Assembly (NCBI GenBank): GCA_034420695.1 | Contig: DAOULB010000052.1 | Coordinates: 1-64,000, forward strand | DNA length: 64,000 nt | Source: Io17-Chloro-G2 sp034420695 | Lineage (GTDB): Bacteria > Chloroflexota > Dehalococcoidia > Lucifugimonadales > UBA3495 | Direction of reading: 5' to 3' | Shown here: in pieces, positions 1 to 8,330 of the stretch | How positions within the stretch are numbered: the first letter of the stretch is position 1 | Layout of the letters: each line of letters begins with the position of its first letter | Notes under the pieces: generated by a model | The model's database searches: none | The model's input: only the letters and a program-made list of their open reading frames with translations | Told to the model about the DNA's origin: nothing | Program-made: the position numbers and the translations under genes

Positions 1-146
1 GACAGACCGGCCAAGCCCGCCGTTCCAAGGCCGAAATCCCCGGATTTGCCGAGTCCATGGGTGAAGCCTTTTTCGGGCGAAAACTCATGGAGTACCAGAA
101 ACGGATTTTCGGCGGCGCGTCGGGGAGAAACTCCGAACGCCGGTAG
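1..146 (+). CDS. C-terminal fragment of an unidentified protein
   Basis: An open frame enters from the left edge (first full codon at base 3) and stops at TAG 144-146, giving about 47 residues that include SMGEAFFGRKLMEY and end in a basic tail. It lies on the same strand as aroA, 114 bases upstream, so it could be the last part of an aromatic-pathway or nucleotide-pathway operon. The fragment is too short to recognise a family. Coding status is inferred only from the absence of stops and the coding-like composition. Confidence 0.45.
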   Translation, partial: QTGQARRSKAEIPGFAESMGEAFFGRKLMEYQKRIFGGASGRNSERR

Positions 147-209
147 TCCCCTCCCCGGCCTTTGAGAGCCTGAAGAGAAGCTAAAGCCGTCAAAAAACCT
201 GCAAGCCGT

Positions 210-229
210 CTGGGCTTCTTTTGGCCCAG
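210..229 (+). other. hairpin upstream of aroA
   Basis: CTGGGC at 210-215 can pair with GCCCAG at 224-229 across a T-rich loop. It sits between the upstream fragment and the aroA ribosome binding site. There is no run of T after the 3' arm, so it does not look like an intrinsic terminator. It may stabilise an mRNA end or be incidental. Confidence 0.3.
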
Positions 230-260
230 CCCCACCGCCCGTTGCCAGGAGGTCCCCCGG

Positions 261-1568
261 TTGCAGCGAACAGTACGCAGTCCGGAAGCCCTGACCGGGG
301 AAATCTCCGTCCCCGGTGACAAGTCCATATCCCACCGCGCCCTCATTCTCAACTCTGTTGCCAAGGGTCGCGCCGTGGTCACTGGCCTGTCCAATGGTGA
401 AGATGTGCTCTCAACCATGGGCTGCATGAGAGCTATGGGGGTCGATATCCAACCAAGCGGCCAGCCAGGCGCCGTGACCGTCCAAGGCTCCGGTTGGGAC
501 CTGGAAGAGCCAGATGACGCTCTGGACGCAGGAAACAGCGGCACCTCCATGCGGCTGCTGTCTGGCATCCTTGCCGGACAGCCATTTCTCTCGGTTATCA
601 ATGGCGATGCCTCCTTGCGCACCCGCCCCATGGGCCGCATCGTCCAGCCGCTGCAACAGATGGGTGCGTCGGTGATGGGTCGCAGGAATGACACCCTGGC
701 TCCTTTGACCATCAGGGGAGGCTCCCTGAATGGCATAGAGTATCAACTTCCTGTGGCCAGCGCCCAAGTCAAGTCCTGCATTATGCTTGCCGCGCTGGCA
801 GCTCAGGGGGACACCATCATCCACCAGCCCGCCCTGTCCCGTGACCACACCGAACGAATGGTGTCGGCCATGGGCGGAACGGTCGTTTCCGACGGGCTGA
901 CCCTGGTAGTTCAGCCTGCGGAGCTATCCTCCGCGGACATTGCAGTGCCCGGCGACATCAGTTCGGCAGCCTTCTGGCTGGTGGCCGGGCTTTGCCACCC
1001 CCAAGCCCGGATACTGGTCAAGGGAATCGGTCTGAACCCGTCGCGCACTGGCATCATTGACGCCCTGCAGGCCATGGGTGCAGGCGAAGGATTGAAACTG
1101 CTGGACCAGCGCGTCGAAGGGGGCGAACCTGTTGCGGACTTGCTCGTTACCCCGGCAGACCTCTCCGGCACTGAAGTCGGCGGAGACATGATTCCCAGGA
1201 TCCTTGACGAGGTCCCTGTGCTGGCGGTAGCAGCCTGCTTCGCCGAAGGGGATACGATTATCCGGGACGCCGCCGAACTCCGGGTCAAGGAGTCTGACCG
1301 CATCGCCACTACGGTGAGCGAGCTCACCAAGATGGGGGCAAACATCGAAGCCAGGGAAGACGGCATGGTTATTCACGGTTCCGGGGGGCTCACCGGGGCC
1401 GCCTGCAAGAGTCACCGGGACCATCGGCTGGCAATGGCCTTGGGGGTCGCTGGACTCATTTCCCGGGGAACTACTACGATAGATGGGGCCGAAGATGCTT
1501 CGATTTCCTACCCCGGATTCTGGGAAGACCTGGCCCTTCTTTCTGGCGCGGGTCTGGGGAGCGGCTAG
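261..1568 (+). CDS. aroA: 3-phosphoshikimate 1-carboxyvinyltransferase (EPSP synthase)
   Basis: This is the sixth step of the shikimate pathway in the cytoplasm: it transfers the enolpyruvyl group of PEP to shikimate-3-phosphate. The 435-residue product has the family length. It shows the N-terminal substrate motif PGDKSISHRALI, the PEP-site motif DAGNSGTSMRLL near residue 90, and the C-terminal RVKESDRI and HRDHRLAMAL motifs. The start is TTG at 261, preceded by a near-perfect ribosome site AGGAGGT at 247-253. The stop codon at 1566-1568 directly abuts the TTG start of gmk, which implies translational coupling. Identity is secure. Confidence 0.97.
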   Translation: MQRTVRSPEALTGEISVPGDKSISHRALILNSVAKGRAVVTGLSNGEDVLSTMGCMRAMGVDIQPSGQPGAVTVQGSGWDLEEPDDALDAGNSGTSMRLLSGILAGQPFLSVINGDASLRTRPMGRIVQPLQQMGASVMGRRNDTLAPLTIRGGSLNGIEYQLPVASAQVKSCIMLAALAAQGDTIIHQPALSRDHTERMVSAMGGTVVSDGLTLVVQPAELSSADIAVPGDISSAAFWLVAGLCHPQARILVKGIGLNPSRTGIIDALQAMGAGEGLKLLDQRVEGGEPVADLLVTPADLSGTEVGGDMIPRILDEVPVLAVAACFAEGDTIIRDAAELRVKESDRIATTVSELTKMGANIEAREDGMVIHGSGGLTGAACKSHRDHRLAMALGVAGLISRGTTTIDGAEDASISYPGFWEDLALLSGAGLGSG

Positions 1569-2189
1569 TTGCCACAGGTCCCGGATTCCAATTTCAGCCC
1601 GCCCCTGTTGGTGGTGGTGTCCGGCCCTTCTGGAGTGGGAAAGGACGCCGCCCTTGCCGAATTAAAGCGTCTCGACCGCCCGTGGCACTTCGCAGTGACT
1701 GCTACCACCCGGCCCCGGCGGGACTCGGAAAAGGACGGCGTGGACTACATTTTCCTGGAAACCGGGGAATTCCTCTCCATGAAGGAACGAGAGGAATTTC
1801 TGGAATGCGCCGAGGTATACGGGCGCTGGTACGGAGTTCCCCGGAGCCAGGTGCGCCAAGGACTCGATGCTGGAAAGGACGTAATTCTCAAGGTGGATGT
1901 GCAGGGGGCAGAGACCATCCGGCGGCTCGCCCCCCAAGGGGTTTTCATTTTTATGCTGCCCGGCTCTCGGCAGGACCTGGAAATAAGACTGTCGCGAAGA
2001 ATGACCGAAAGCCCATCCGAGAGGGAATTGCGCCTGGAGACCGCCCTTCGGGAAATGGAACGGGTCCAAGAGTACGATTACCGCGTCTTTAATCGTGATG
2101 GCGGGCTGGCCTGCGCCGTTTCCGAAATCGACAGCATAATCTCTGCAGAAAAAAATCGCGTCAGGCCCCGTGACCCGGTGGCGATATGA
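1569..2189 (+). CDS. gmk: guanylate kinase
   Basis: Phosphorylates GMP to GDP with ATP in the cytoplasm. The 206-residue product opens with the P-loop GPSGVGKDAAL (about residues 18-28). The GMP-binding stretch TTRPRRDSEKDGVDY follows, and the lid region has SRRMTESPSERELRLR-like basic residues. Length is typical. The TTG start follows the aroA stop without a spacer base, so ribosomes probably re-initiate. The TGA stop overlaps the ATG of the following 24-codon ORF by 4 bases (ATGA). Family assignment is certain; the non-ATG start is supported only by position and homology of the N terminus. Confidence 0.96.
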   Translation: MPQVPDSNFSPPLLVVVSGPSGVGKDAALAELKRLDRPWHFAVTATTRPRRDSEKDGVDYIFLETGEFLSMKEREEFLECAEVYGRWYGVPRSQVRQGLDAGKDVILKVDVQGAETIRRLAPQGVFIFMLPGSRQDLEIRLSRRMTESPSERELRLETALREMERVQEYDYRVFNRDGGLACAVSEIDSIISAEKNRVRPRDPVAI

Positions 2190-2260
2190 CCGGTGCTGAT
2201 TTAATTGCTGAATTAATTGAAGAAGTCTTCACCCGGGACGCAAACGTGGATTGGACATGA
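2186..2260 (+). CDS. 24-residue ORF coupling gmk to lipA
   Basis: ATG 2186 overlaps the gmk stop as ATGA, and its own TGA at 2258-2260 overlaps an ATG at 2257 that starts lipA, again as ATGA. The predicted peptide begins MTGADLIAELIEEVF and is acidic and helical. Both junctions being four-base overlaps suggests a real translated coupling peptide or the remnant of a reduced gene such as an rpoZ-like neighbour. I do not recognise the peptide. Its function is unknown and it may be incidental. Confidence 0.4.
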   Translation: MTGADLIAELIEEVFTRDANVDWT

Positions 2261-3147
2261 CTGCCCCCCAAGAGAAGGAAACTCTCAGGCCGAGGCTCCC
2301 CGACTGGCTGAAGGTCAAGGCCCCGGGCAGCCCTCGCTACATCGAGCTGAAGCAGGTGATGCGCAGCCAATCGCTTCACACCGTCTGCGAAGAAGCCCAT
2401 TGTCCCAACATCGGGGAGTGCTGGGGGCGCGGCACCGCCACCTTTATGATCCTGGGCGACATCTGCACCAGGAGCTGCCGGTACTGCGCCGTGACCTCCG
2501 GACGTCCTGCCGGGCTAGACCTGCAGGAACCCGCAAGACTGGCCCAAACGGTCAGCGAAATGGGCCTGGACTATTGCGTAATCACTTCGGTCAACCGGGA
2601 TGACCTGCCCGATGGCGGGTCCTTCATCTTCGCCTCTTGCATCAGGAATATTCGGGAGCAAGCCCCCAATTGCCGGGTCGAGGTGTTAATTCCCGACTTT
2701 GCCGGCTCTTGGGAAGCCCTTCAGAAGGTGCTGGAAGCCGGGCCCGATGTACTGAACCACAATATCGAATCAACCCGCCGGGTCTTTCCCGTCGTCCGCC
2801 CCAAGGGCGACTACCGGTTGTCCCTGGACCTGCTGGCCAAGTCCAAACAGCTAGCCCCTGGCATCGCCACCAAGTCCGGCATAATCGTTGGCATGGGCGA
2901 GTCCAGTGAAGAAGTACTCCAGACCATGGCCGACCTGAGGGAAGTCGACTGCGACCTGCTAACCGTCGGGCAGTACCTGCGGCCCTCCCGAAAACACCTG
3001 CCCATCGACCGCTTCTACACTCCTTCCGAATTTGAGCAATTCAGGGAACAGGGGGAGTCCATGGGCTTCAAGCATGTGGCGTCGGGCCCCTTGGTCCGTA
3101 GTTCCTACCACGCCGACGAGCAGCACGCCGCCGCGGCCTTCTTCTGA
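2257..3147 (+). CDS. lipA: lipoyl synthase
   Basis: A radical-SAM enzyme that inserts two sulfurs into protein-bound octanoyl groups to make lipoyl cofactor. The product is 296 residues if started at ATG 2257, or 298 from an upstream TTG at 2251. The auxiliary cluster cysteines lie in CEEAHCPNIGEC and the radical-SAM cysteines in CTRSCRYC. The Ser of the C-terminal RSSYHADE ligates the auxiliary cluster in this family. The family length is normal. I prefer ATG 2257 because it forms an ATGA overlap with the preceding small ORF. No lipB is visible nearby. Confidence 0.96.
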   Translation: MTAPQEKETLRPRLPDWLKVKAPGSPRYIELKQVMRSQSLHTVCEEAHCPNIGECWGRGTATFMILGDICTRSCRYCAVTSGRPAGLDLQEPARLAQTVSEMGLDYCVITSVNRDDLPDGGSFIFASCIRNIREQAPNCRVEVLIPDFAGSWEALQKVLEAGPDVLNHNIESTRRVFPVVRPKGDYRLSLDLLAKSKQLAPGIATKSGIIVGMGESSEEVLQTMADLREVDCDLLTVGQYLRPSRKHLPIDRFYTPSEFEQFREQGESMGFKHVASGPLVRSSYHADEQHAAAAFF

Positions 3148-3185
3148 CGGCCCGGCCGCTGCTAGTCTCACGCCCTCTCCTGCCC

Positions 3186-4778
3186 ATGTCCATTCCAGCC
3201 CCAGACTTGCTGCTGGTCAATGCCCGGCCTTTAAACATTGATGCCGGCGCCGGACACTCCCGTCCCGCCACTTGGGTTGTAGCCGTAAAGGACGGTTTCA
3301 TTACCGCAGTCGCCCCCAACCGGGGGGAATTTCCCTCCCTTGGCCGCAGCACCAAGGTGGTAGACTGCCGGGGCCTGACTCTGATGCCAGGGTTCGTCGA
3401 TGCCCACTGCCACCTCCTTGCCCTCGCCTCCTCCCTGCAGGGTCTGGACTGCCGCCCTCCGGAGGTCTCGTCCATTCCACGGCTTCAACAATCCCTCCAA
3501 GAGCGGTCCTTGGCCACTCCTCCGGGCCGCTGGGTCCGTGGTTTCGGCTACGACCATGGCGCGCTGGCAGAAAAGCGCCATCCCACCCGGTGGGACCTTG
3601 ATCCCTTCTCTGCTGGCCGTCCAGTGCGCTTGGACCACCGCAGCGGCCACGCCTCCGTCCTCAACAGCCGCGCCCTGGAGCTTGCCGGAATCGGCGATGA
3701 TACCCCCGACCCGGTAGACGGAGTTATCGACCGGAACCCGTCCACCGGAAGACCAACAGGCCTGCTCCTGGAAATGGCGGCCTACCTCCGAAGGAAGCTG
3801 GCCTCCTCCCAGAGCCGCGAGGAATTCCAAGAAGGGGTAAGGCTTCTGGGCCGTAGCCTCCTGGAATACGGCATCACCTCCGCTCAGGACGCCGGCCCCG
3901 GCAACAATTTGGACCGCTGGCAGACCTTTGAGGAGTTGCACTCTTCCGGCTTGCTGCCATGCCGGGTCACCATGATGGCCGGGTTTCCCCATCTGCAAGA
4001 GTTCAGAAATGCCGGCCTGGGTTTCGACTCCGGCGGCCCGTGGCTGCGCCTGGGACACGCCAAGATAATGCTGACTATGACCACCGGCTCCCTTCAGCCG
4101 GGAGTTGATGAGTTGGAGGAAAAGGTGCGCCATGCCCACGCCTTGGGGTTTCCGGTGGCCGTGCACGCTGTGGAACAGGAAGCGGTCGCCGCTGCCGCCT
4201 GGGTTCTGGCAATAACGCGCCCTTCCCGCGGGACATTGGCGGCCAGCGACCGGATCGAACACTGCTCCGAATGCCCGGCCTCCCTGGTGGCAGAAGTGGC
4301 CCGGTCCGGCGCCGGCGTGGTAACCCAGCCGGGACTAGTGTACTGGCAGGGAGACGGCTACCTGGCCGGCGTGGAGCCGCAACTCATCAACCACCTCTAT
4401 CCCGCCGGGGCGTTGCTCCGGGCCGGGGTCAACGTCGCTTTCGGCTCCGACGCCCCGGTCACCGGTCCCAACCCGTGGCCGGCGATATACGGAGCGGTGA
4501 CCCGGAAGACACGCTCCGGAGCGCCCTTGTCTTCCGGAAACTCCAGCGGCGTCCCCTGGCAGGGTGTCACCGTGAGTGAAGCCTTGCAAATGCACACCGG
4601 GTGGAATCTGGGCTGGTCTCCCGCGGGCCGGACCAAGGGCATCCGGAAGGGCAGCACGGCAGACTTGCTGTTGCTAAACGCCGACCCCCTGGAAGTCGGT
4701 CAGGAAGGGCTGAAAGACATCCGGGCCGTTATGACAATCATCGGGGGACGAATTGCTTGGGAGGCGGACCTGACCTGA
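3186..4778 (+). CDS. amidohydrolase family 3 (YtcJ-like)
   Basis: A predicted metal-dependent hydrolase of the YtcJ/NfdA-type amidohydrolase superfamily, 530 residues. The metal site begins with FVDAHCHLLAL (HxH near residue 76), and the later HAVEQEAV and FGSDAPV segments match the second metal histidine and the catalytic Asp. The N- and C-terminal beta-sandwich pieces (LLLVNARPLNID and TADLLLLNADPLEV) frame the barrel. The substrate cannot be inferred from sequence; relatives act on amides, imines or formamides. It starts 38 bases after lipA, so co-transcription is possible. Confidence 0.85.
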   Translation: MSIPAPDLLLVNARPLNIDAGAGHSRPATWVVAVKDGFITAVAPNRGEFPSLGRSTKVVDCRGLTLMPGFVDAHCHLLALASSLQGLDCRPPEVSSIPRLQQSLQERSLATPPGRWVRGFGYDHGALAEKRHPTRWDLDPFSAGRPVRLDHRSGHASVLNSRALELAGIGDDTPDPVDGVIDRNPSTGRPTGLLLEMAAYLRRKLASSQSREEFQEGVRLLGRSLLEYGITSAQDAGPGNNLDRWQTFEELHSSGLLPCRVTMMAGFPHLQEFRNAGLGFDSGGPWLRLGHAKIMLTMTTGSLQPGVDELEEKVRHAHALGFPVAVHAVEQEAVAAAAWVLAITRPSRGTLAASDRIEHCSECPASLVAEVARSGAGVVTQPGLVYWQGDGYLAGVEPQLINHLYPAGALLRAGVNVAFGSDAPVTGPNPWPAIYGAVTRKTRSGAPLSSGNSSGVPWQGVTVSEALQMHTGWNLGWSPAGRTKGIRKGSTADLLLLNADPLEVGQEGLKDIRAVMTIIGGRIAWEADLT

Positions 4779-4784
4779 CTTGGG

Positions 4785-5744
4785 CTAGTGGCCTCGTTCC
4801 CAGACAAAGTCGGCCAGTTCCAGCAGTGAACCCCTGGCCTGACAGTCGGGCAGCAACTCCAAGGAACGCCGGGCTTCTTCACAGTAGCCCCGCACCACCT
4901 CGTAGCATTCCTCGATGATGTCCGAGTTTTTGATCATCTCCAAGGCTTGCTGGATGTTGCCGTCCTGCCGCCGGTCTTGGAACAGGCTCTGTACCGGGTT
5001 GGCGTCGGGGTAGCGCTCCATGAGCATTATGGTAGGGAGGGTCAGCACCCCTTGAAGCAGGTCGTTGCCCGCAGGCTTGCCCAGTGACTCGGTGCTCCCC
5101 TGTACGTCCAGCAGGTCGTCAACCATTTGGTAGGCCATGCCAATTTGCCGCCCGTAGTCTTTCAGGGCTCGGACGTGAGAATCGGGAGCGCCGCTCAGGA
5201 TCGCCCCGGTTTCCGCTGCAGTGCAGAACAGGGAAGCAGTCTTGCTGTAGATTCGGTCATGGTACAACGACCTGGCCTGTTGTATGTTGTAGGTGCTGAA
5301 GAACTCGTTAATTTCGCCGCTGGCCAAGTCCATGATGGTCTCGGAAAAGCGGCGGACCACCCGTATATTCCCGGTGTCACAAACAAAGGTAGCGGCAGTG
5401 GCGAAGACGTAGTCCCCGAACAGGACCGCCACGTGTGGACCCCACAGGCTGGCCACCGTCGCCTTGCCCCGGCGCAGATCGGCGTTATCTACCGTGTCGT
5501 CGTGGATAAGTGTAGCCAAGTGCAACAGTTCAACCGCTCCCGCCATTATGATCGGATTCTCCGATTCGTGACGGTGGAAGCTGGACGCCAGCAAAGTCAG
5601 GGCCGGGCGTATCCTCTTGCCACCCTTGGCCATGACGTAATCCAGCATCGGCTGCATCTGGGGAGTGCCGTTCCGGGCTAACCGGTGAAGCCGTTCCTCC
5701 GCCTGTTCCAGCAGTGGCTGGATAGGCGCAAAGATGGAGGCCAC
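4785..5744 (-). CDS. polyprenyl diphosphate synthase (trans-type)
   Basis: Elongates allylic diphosphates with IPP to make the prenyl chain of menaquinone or a related quinone. The 319-residue protein has the first aspartate-rich motif DDTVD (about residues 78-82), the second as DDLLD, and the GKRIRPAL substrate motif. The start is GTG at 5744. It lies 34 bases downstream of metG on the minus strand and is probably in one transcript with it. Product chain length (hepta-, octa- or nonaprenyl) cannot be decided from the sequence alone. It ends 6 bases from the convergent amidohydrolase. Confidence 0.9.
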   Translation of the reverse strand: MASIFAPIQPLLEQAEERLHRLARNGTPQMQPMLDYVMAKGGKRIRPALTLLASSFHRHESENPIIMAGAVELLHLATLIHDDTVDNADLRRGKATVASLWGPHVAVLFGDYVFATAATFVCDTGNIRVVRRFSETIMDLASGEINEFFSTYNIQQARSLYHDRIYSKTASLFCTAAETGAILSGAPDSHVRALKDYGRQIGMAYQMVDDLLDVQGSTESLGKPAGNDLLQGVLTLPTIMLMERYPDANPVQSLFQDRRQDGNIQQALEMIKNSDIIEECYEVVRGYCEEARRSLELLPDCQARGSLLELADFVWERGH

Positions 5745-5778
5745 TCTTTGGTCTGGCCCGGTCAGCGGTGGGCCCCTA

Positions 5779-7461
5779 TCAGGCCGTGACGCCCAAACGC
5801 CGGTACTCCTGCTCGGCGACGTCCGGTTCCAGCTTGACGTACAGTGGTTCAGGCCGGTTCAAGGGGCCATCGGCCACAATCTCGGCCACCATCGAGTCGA
5901 AGTCCCACTCCGCGTCCTCTATCCGGCCCTCCATCCCCAGGAACCCGTGGAGTTTCTGGGAACTGAATGGCAGGAAGGGATAAAGCAGGACCTTCAGGCA
6001 ATTGAGTGCGGCGATGGCATTGTAAAGTGTGGTAGCCGCTGATTCCCGGTCTTCCCGGATGGCCCTCCAAGGGGCCTTGGCGTCGAGATACCGGTTGGCT
6101 TCCTGTGCTAGGGCGAAAGCTTGGGCGACAGCAGCTTTGAACCTGCACTGGGACAGGCTCCGGTCAACGGCGGCCATCGTCTCCCGCGCGGTATTCATTA
6201 GCCGGTTGTCCACTTCGTCAAAGGCTCCCGGAGTGGGAATCTTTCCGTCGAAATTTCGGTATGTGAAGGACAACACCCGGTTGACCAAGTTGCCGTAGGT
6301 CGCAACCAGTTCTTCGTTGTTCCGACGGACAAACTCGGACCAGGAAAAGTCGGCGTCCCCGGTCTCCGGCATATTGATCGAAAGCAAATATCTCAGCGGG
6401 TCGGGGTCATACCGCTCCAAGTAGTCCGGAAGCCACACCGCCCAGTTTTGGCTGGTGGAGAACTTGCGGTCTTCCAAGCTGAGGAACTCATTGGCGGGCA
6501 CGTCATACGGTAGGTTGAGGCCGCCGTACCCCATCAGCATGGCGGGCCAGATGATTGTATGGAAGGGAATATTGTCCTTCCCGATAAAGTAGTAGGCCCG
6601 GGTGTCCGGGTCCTTCCAGAAGTCCTCCCACGCCGAGTCCTTGCCCGCGTTCTTTGACCACTCTATGGCCGCCGAGAGATAGCCTATGACCGCCTCGAAC
6701 CAGACATATATGCGCTTTCCATCGTACCCTTCCAAGGGTAAGTCGATGCCCCAGGTCAAGTCCCGTGAAATGGCCCGGTCCTTCAGCCCGTCCTCCAAGT
6801 AACGTCGGGTGAAGTTCAACACGTTGGCTCGCCAGTGGGTCTGTTCCCGCACCCACGTCAGCAGAGGCTCCTGAAAGGCCGAAAGCCTTAGAAAGAAATG
6901 CTCCGATTCCCGGAACTCCGGCGTAGTGCCGGATAGCAGGCATCGGGGCTCTATCAACTCCTGGGGGTCAAGAGTGCGCCCGCAGCTCTCGCACTGGTCG
7001 CCCCTGGCCCTCTGGTCCCCGCATATGGGGCATACCCCTTCCACGTAGCGGTCTGCTAGGAACCGTTCGCAATCGGGACAGTATGCCAGCAGCATTTTGT
7101 CTGTGTAGATGTAGTCCCGTTCCAGCAAAGTGGTGAAAATATCCTGCACCACCTCCCGGTGGTTGTCGGTGTGGGTGGAGGTGAACAGGTCGAATGAAAC
7201 CCCAAGCTTCTCCCATGACTCCATAAAGAGGGCATGGTACCGCTCCACCACCTCTTGGGGCTCGACGCTTTCCTGCTCCGCCCGGACGGTGATGGGAGTG
7301 CCGTGGGTGTCGCTGCCCGAAACCATGAGCACTTCGTTGCCCTTCAGCCGGTGATATCGGGCAAAGACGTCGGCGGCCAAGTAGCAACCGGCCACGTGCC
7401 CCAAGTGAAGGGGGCCGTTGGCGTAGGGCCAAGCGACCCCAATGAAGATGCGTTCGCTCAA
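5779..7461 (-). CDS. metG: methionyl-tRNA synthetase
   Basis: A class I synthetase that charges Met-tRNA, 560 residues, without the extra C-terminal dimerisation domain. The HIGH signature appears as PLHLGH. The connective zinc knuckle carries paired CxxC motifs (CPDC, CPIC, CESC), and the KMSKS loop is represented by KFSTS, as in many MetG proteins. The anticodon-binding helical domain follows, with RVLSFTYRNF. The start is TTG at 7461 with only a weak ribosome site. An extended -10 box lies 36-41 bases upstream (minus strand). It probably co-transcribes the prenyl synthase. Confidence 0.96.
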   Translation of the reverse strand: MSERIFIGVAWPYANGPLHLGHVAGCYLAADVFARYHRLKGNEVLMVSGSDTHGTPITVRAEQESVEPQEVVERYHALFMESWEKLGVSFDLFTSTHTDNHREVVQDIFTTLLERDYIYTDKMLLAYCPDCERFLADRYVEGVCPICGDQRARGDQCESCGRTLDPQELIEPRCLLSGTTPEFRESEHFFLRLSAFQEPLLTWVREQTHWRANVLNFTRRYLEDGLKDRAISRDLTWGIDLPLEGYDGKRIYVWFEAVIGYLSAAIEWSKNAGKDSAWEDFWKDPDTRAYYFIGKDNIPFHTIIWPAMLMGYGGLNLPYDVPANEFLSLEDRKFSTSQNWAVWLPDYLERYDPDPLRYLLSINMPETGDADFSWSEFVRRNNEELVATYGNLVNRVLSFTYRNFDGKIPTPGAFDEVDNRLMNTARETMAAVDRSLSQCRFKAAVAQAFALAQEANRYLDAKAPWRAIREDRESAATTLYNAIAALNCLKVLLYPFLPFSSQKLHGFLGMEGRIEDAEWDFDSMVAEIVADGPLNRPEPLYVKLEPDVAEQEYRRLGVTA

Positions 7462-7496
7462 GGATGAATCCGTAATCTGGCGGTTTATTTAAGCGT

Positions 7497-7505
7497 ATTC
7501 TAGCA
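7497..7505 (-). promoter_or_regulatory. extended -10 promoter element for metG
   Basis: On the minus strand TGCTAGAAT reads from 7505 to 7497: a TGn extension joined to the hexamer TAGAAT. No convincing -35 hexamer is seen 17 bases further up, which is usual for extended -10 promoters. It is 36 bases from the metG start. Confidence 0.4.
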
Positions 7506-7596
7506 CACCCAAGCCCGGGGTTTGGGTTTGCTTTCGGGGAGACACCACCATGCCCCGGGTTGTATTACAATTGAGTGAACAGTAGGTTTGACCAAT

Positions 7597-7950
7597 ATGG
7601 GTTTCGTCCACGTAAACGTAAGCATCTCGAATCCGTCGGAACCGGACCGGACTGAAGAGCTTCGCGTCCTGGTGGACACCGGTGCCACTCTCAGCGTCTT
7701 CCCCACAAGCTTGCTGGAACGATTGTCCATTCAGAGAATCAGCCAACGCCGGCTTCGGGGCTTTGGAGGAACCGTCACCCGTGACGTGGGGACAGTCAAC
7801 TTGCGCTACGGTGGAGTTGACGCGGGCATAACGGCGGTGTTCGGTGACGAAGGCGACCCTGCAATCATGGGAGTTACTGCCCTCGAAACCCTGGGCTACG
7901 AGGTCGACCCCACCTCCGGCGAATTACACACCGTTGACCTGCTGATCTGA
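7597..7950 (+). CDS. small retropepsin-like aspartyl protease family protein
   Basis: A 117-residue protein with one aspartyl-protease signature, LVDTGATLSVFP, near residue 28. The hydrophobic-hydrophobic-Gly element near the C terminus reads as PAIMGVTALETLG. One DTG per chain means it must dimerise to be active, as in clan AA retropepsins and bacterial relatives. An in-frame TTG at 7588 is an alternative start. The gene stands alone upstream of the promoter of the ilv leader. The substrate is unknown. Confidence 0.75.
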   Translation: MGFVHVNVSISNPSEPDRTEELRVLVDTGATLSVFPTSLLERLSIQRISQRRLRGFGGTVTRDVGTVNLRYGGVDAGITAVFGDEGDPAIMGVTALETLGYEVDPTSGELHTVDLLI

Positions 7951-7971
7951 CGCTTCGCCATTTCCCATTTA

Positions 7972-8000
7972 TTGACATCGCTCCATCTCGCTGATACCAT
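7972..8000 (+). promoter_or_regulatory. sigma-70-type promoter for the ilvBNC-leuA leader
   Basis: TTGACA at 7972-7977 and TACCAT at 7995-8000 are separated by exactly 17 bases. They sit just before the first conserved T-box element, so transcription should begin near 8007. The same TTGACA-N17 arrangement precedes the second T-box at 35068. Confidence 0.7.
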
Positions 8001-8007
8001 CGCGTGA

Positions 8008-8285
8008 ACATTGCAAAGACTACCGCAAAGAATGGGAGTACTAAGGGTGCCCTGCCCCAGAGAGTCGGTGTAAGGTGAGAGACCGGCGGCAGAAAGACCC
8101 CCAACTCGCCCAGGAGCGGCCCGCTTGAAAACGTTAGAGCGGGACGGGTTGGCCCCGTTAAAGGCCCCGGAGCAGCCTCGGAAATGACGATGTTCGCTAG
8201 ACCGCGCGGCCGTCGGGCCGAGGAAGAAGGGTGGTACCGCGGGACTCTTTTGCCCGCCCCTTCAGAGGGGGCGGGTTTTTTTATT
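8008..8285 (+). promoter_or_regulatory. T-box leader, probable leucine specifier (CTC)
   Basis: The near-universal T-box sequence GGGTGGTACCGCG lies at 8229-8241 and is followed by an intrinsic terminator. Stem I elements are visible: AGTA at 8037-8040 and AGAGAG at 8059-8064. Further on is a segment CAACTCGCCCAGGAG that matches the usual layout of specifier plus stem I 3' side. In that frame the specifier codon is CTC (8105-8107), Leu. Uncharged tRNA pairing with the TGG bulge would favour the antiterminator and so turn on ilvB-ilvN-ilvC and probably leuA. The class is certain; the specifier reading is moderately supported. Confidence 0.9.
8253..8283 (+). terminator. attenuator terminator of the ilvB T-box
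   Basis: CCCGCCCC at 8253-8260 pairs with the G-rich arm ending at 8275, across a short loop, and is followed by seven T. This is the OFF-state hairpin that competes with the T-box antiterminator. It ends 48 bases before the ilvB start. Confidence 0.88.
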
Positions 8286-8330
8286 GGCTGAAATTCGCTC
8301 CCGGCCCAGGGCAGCATCACTGGAGCAGTA

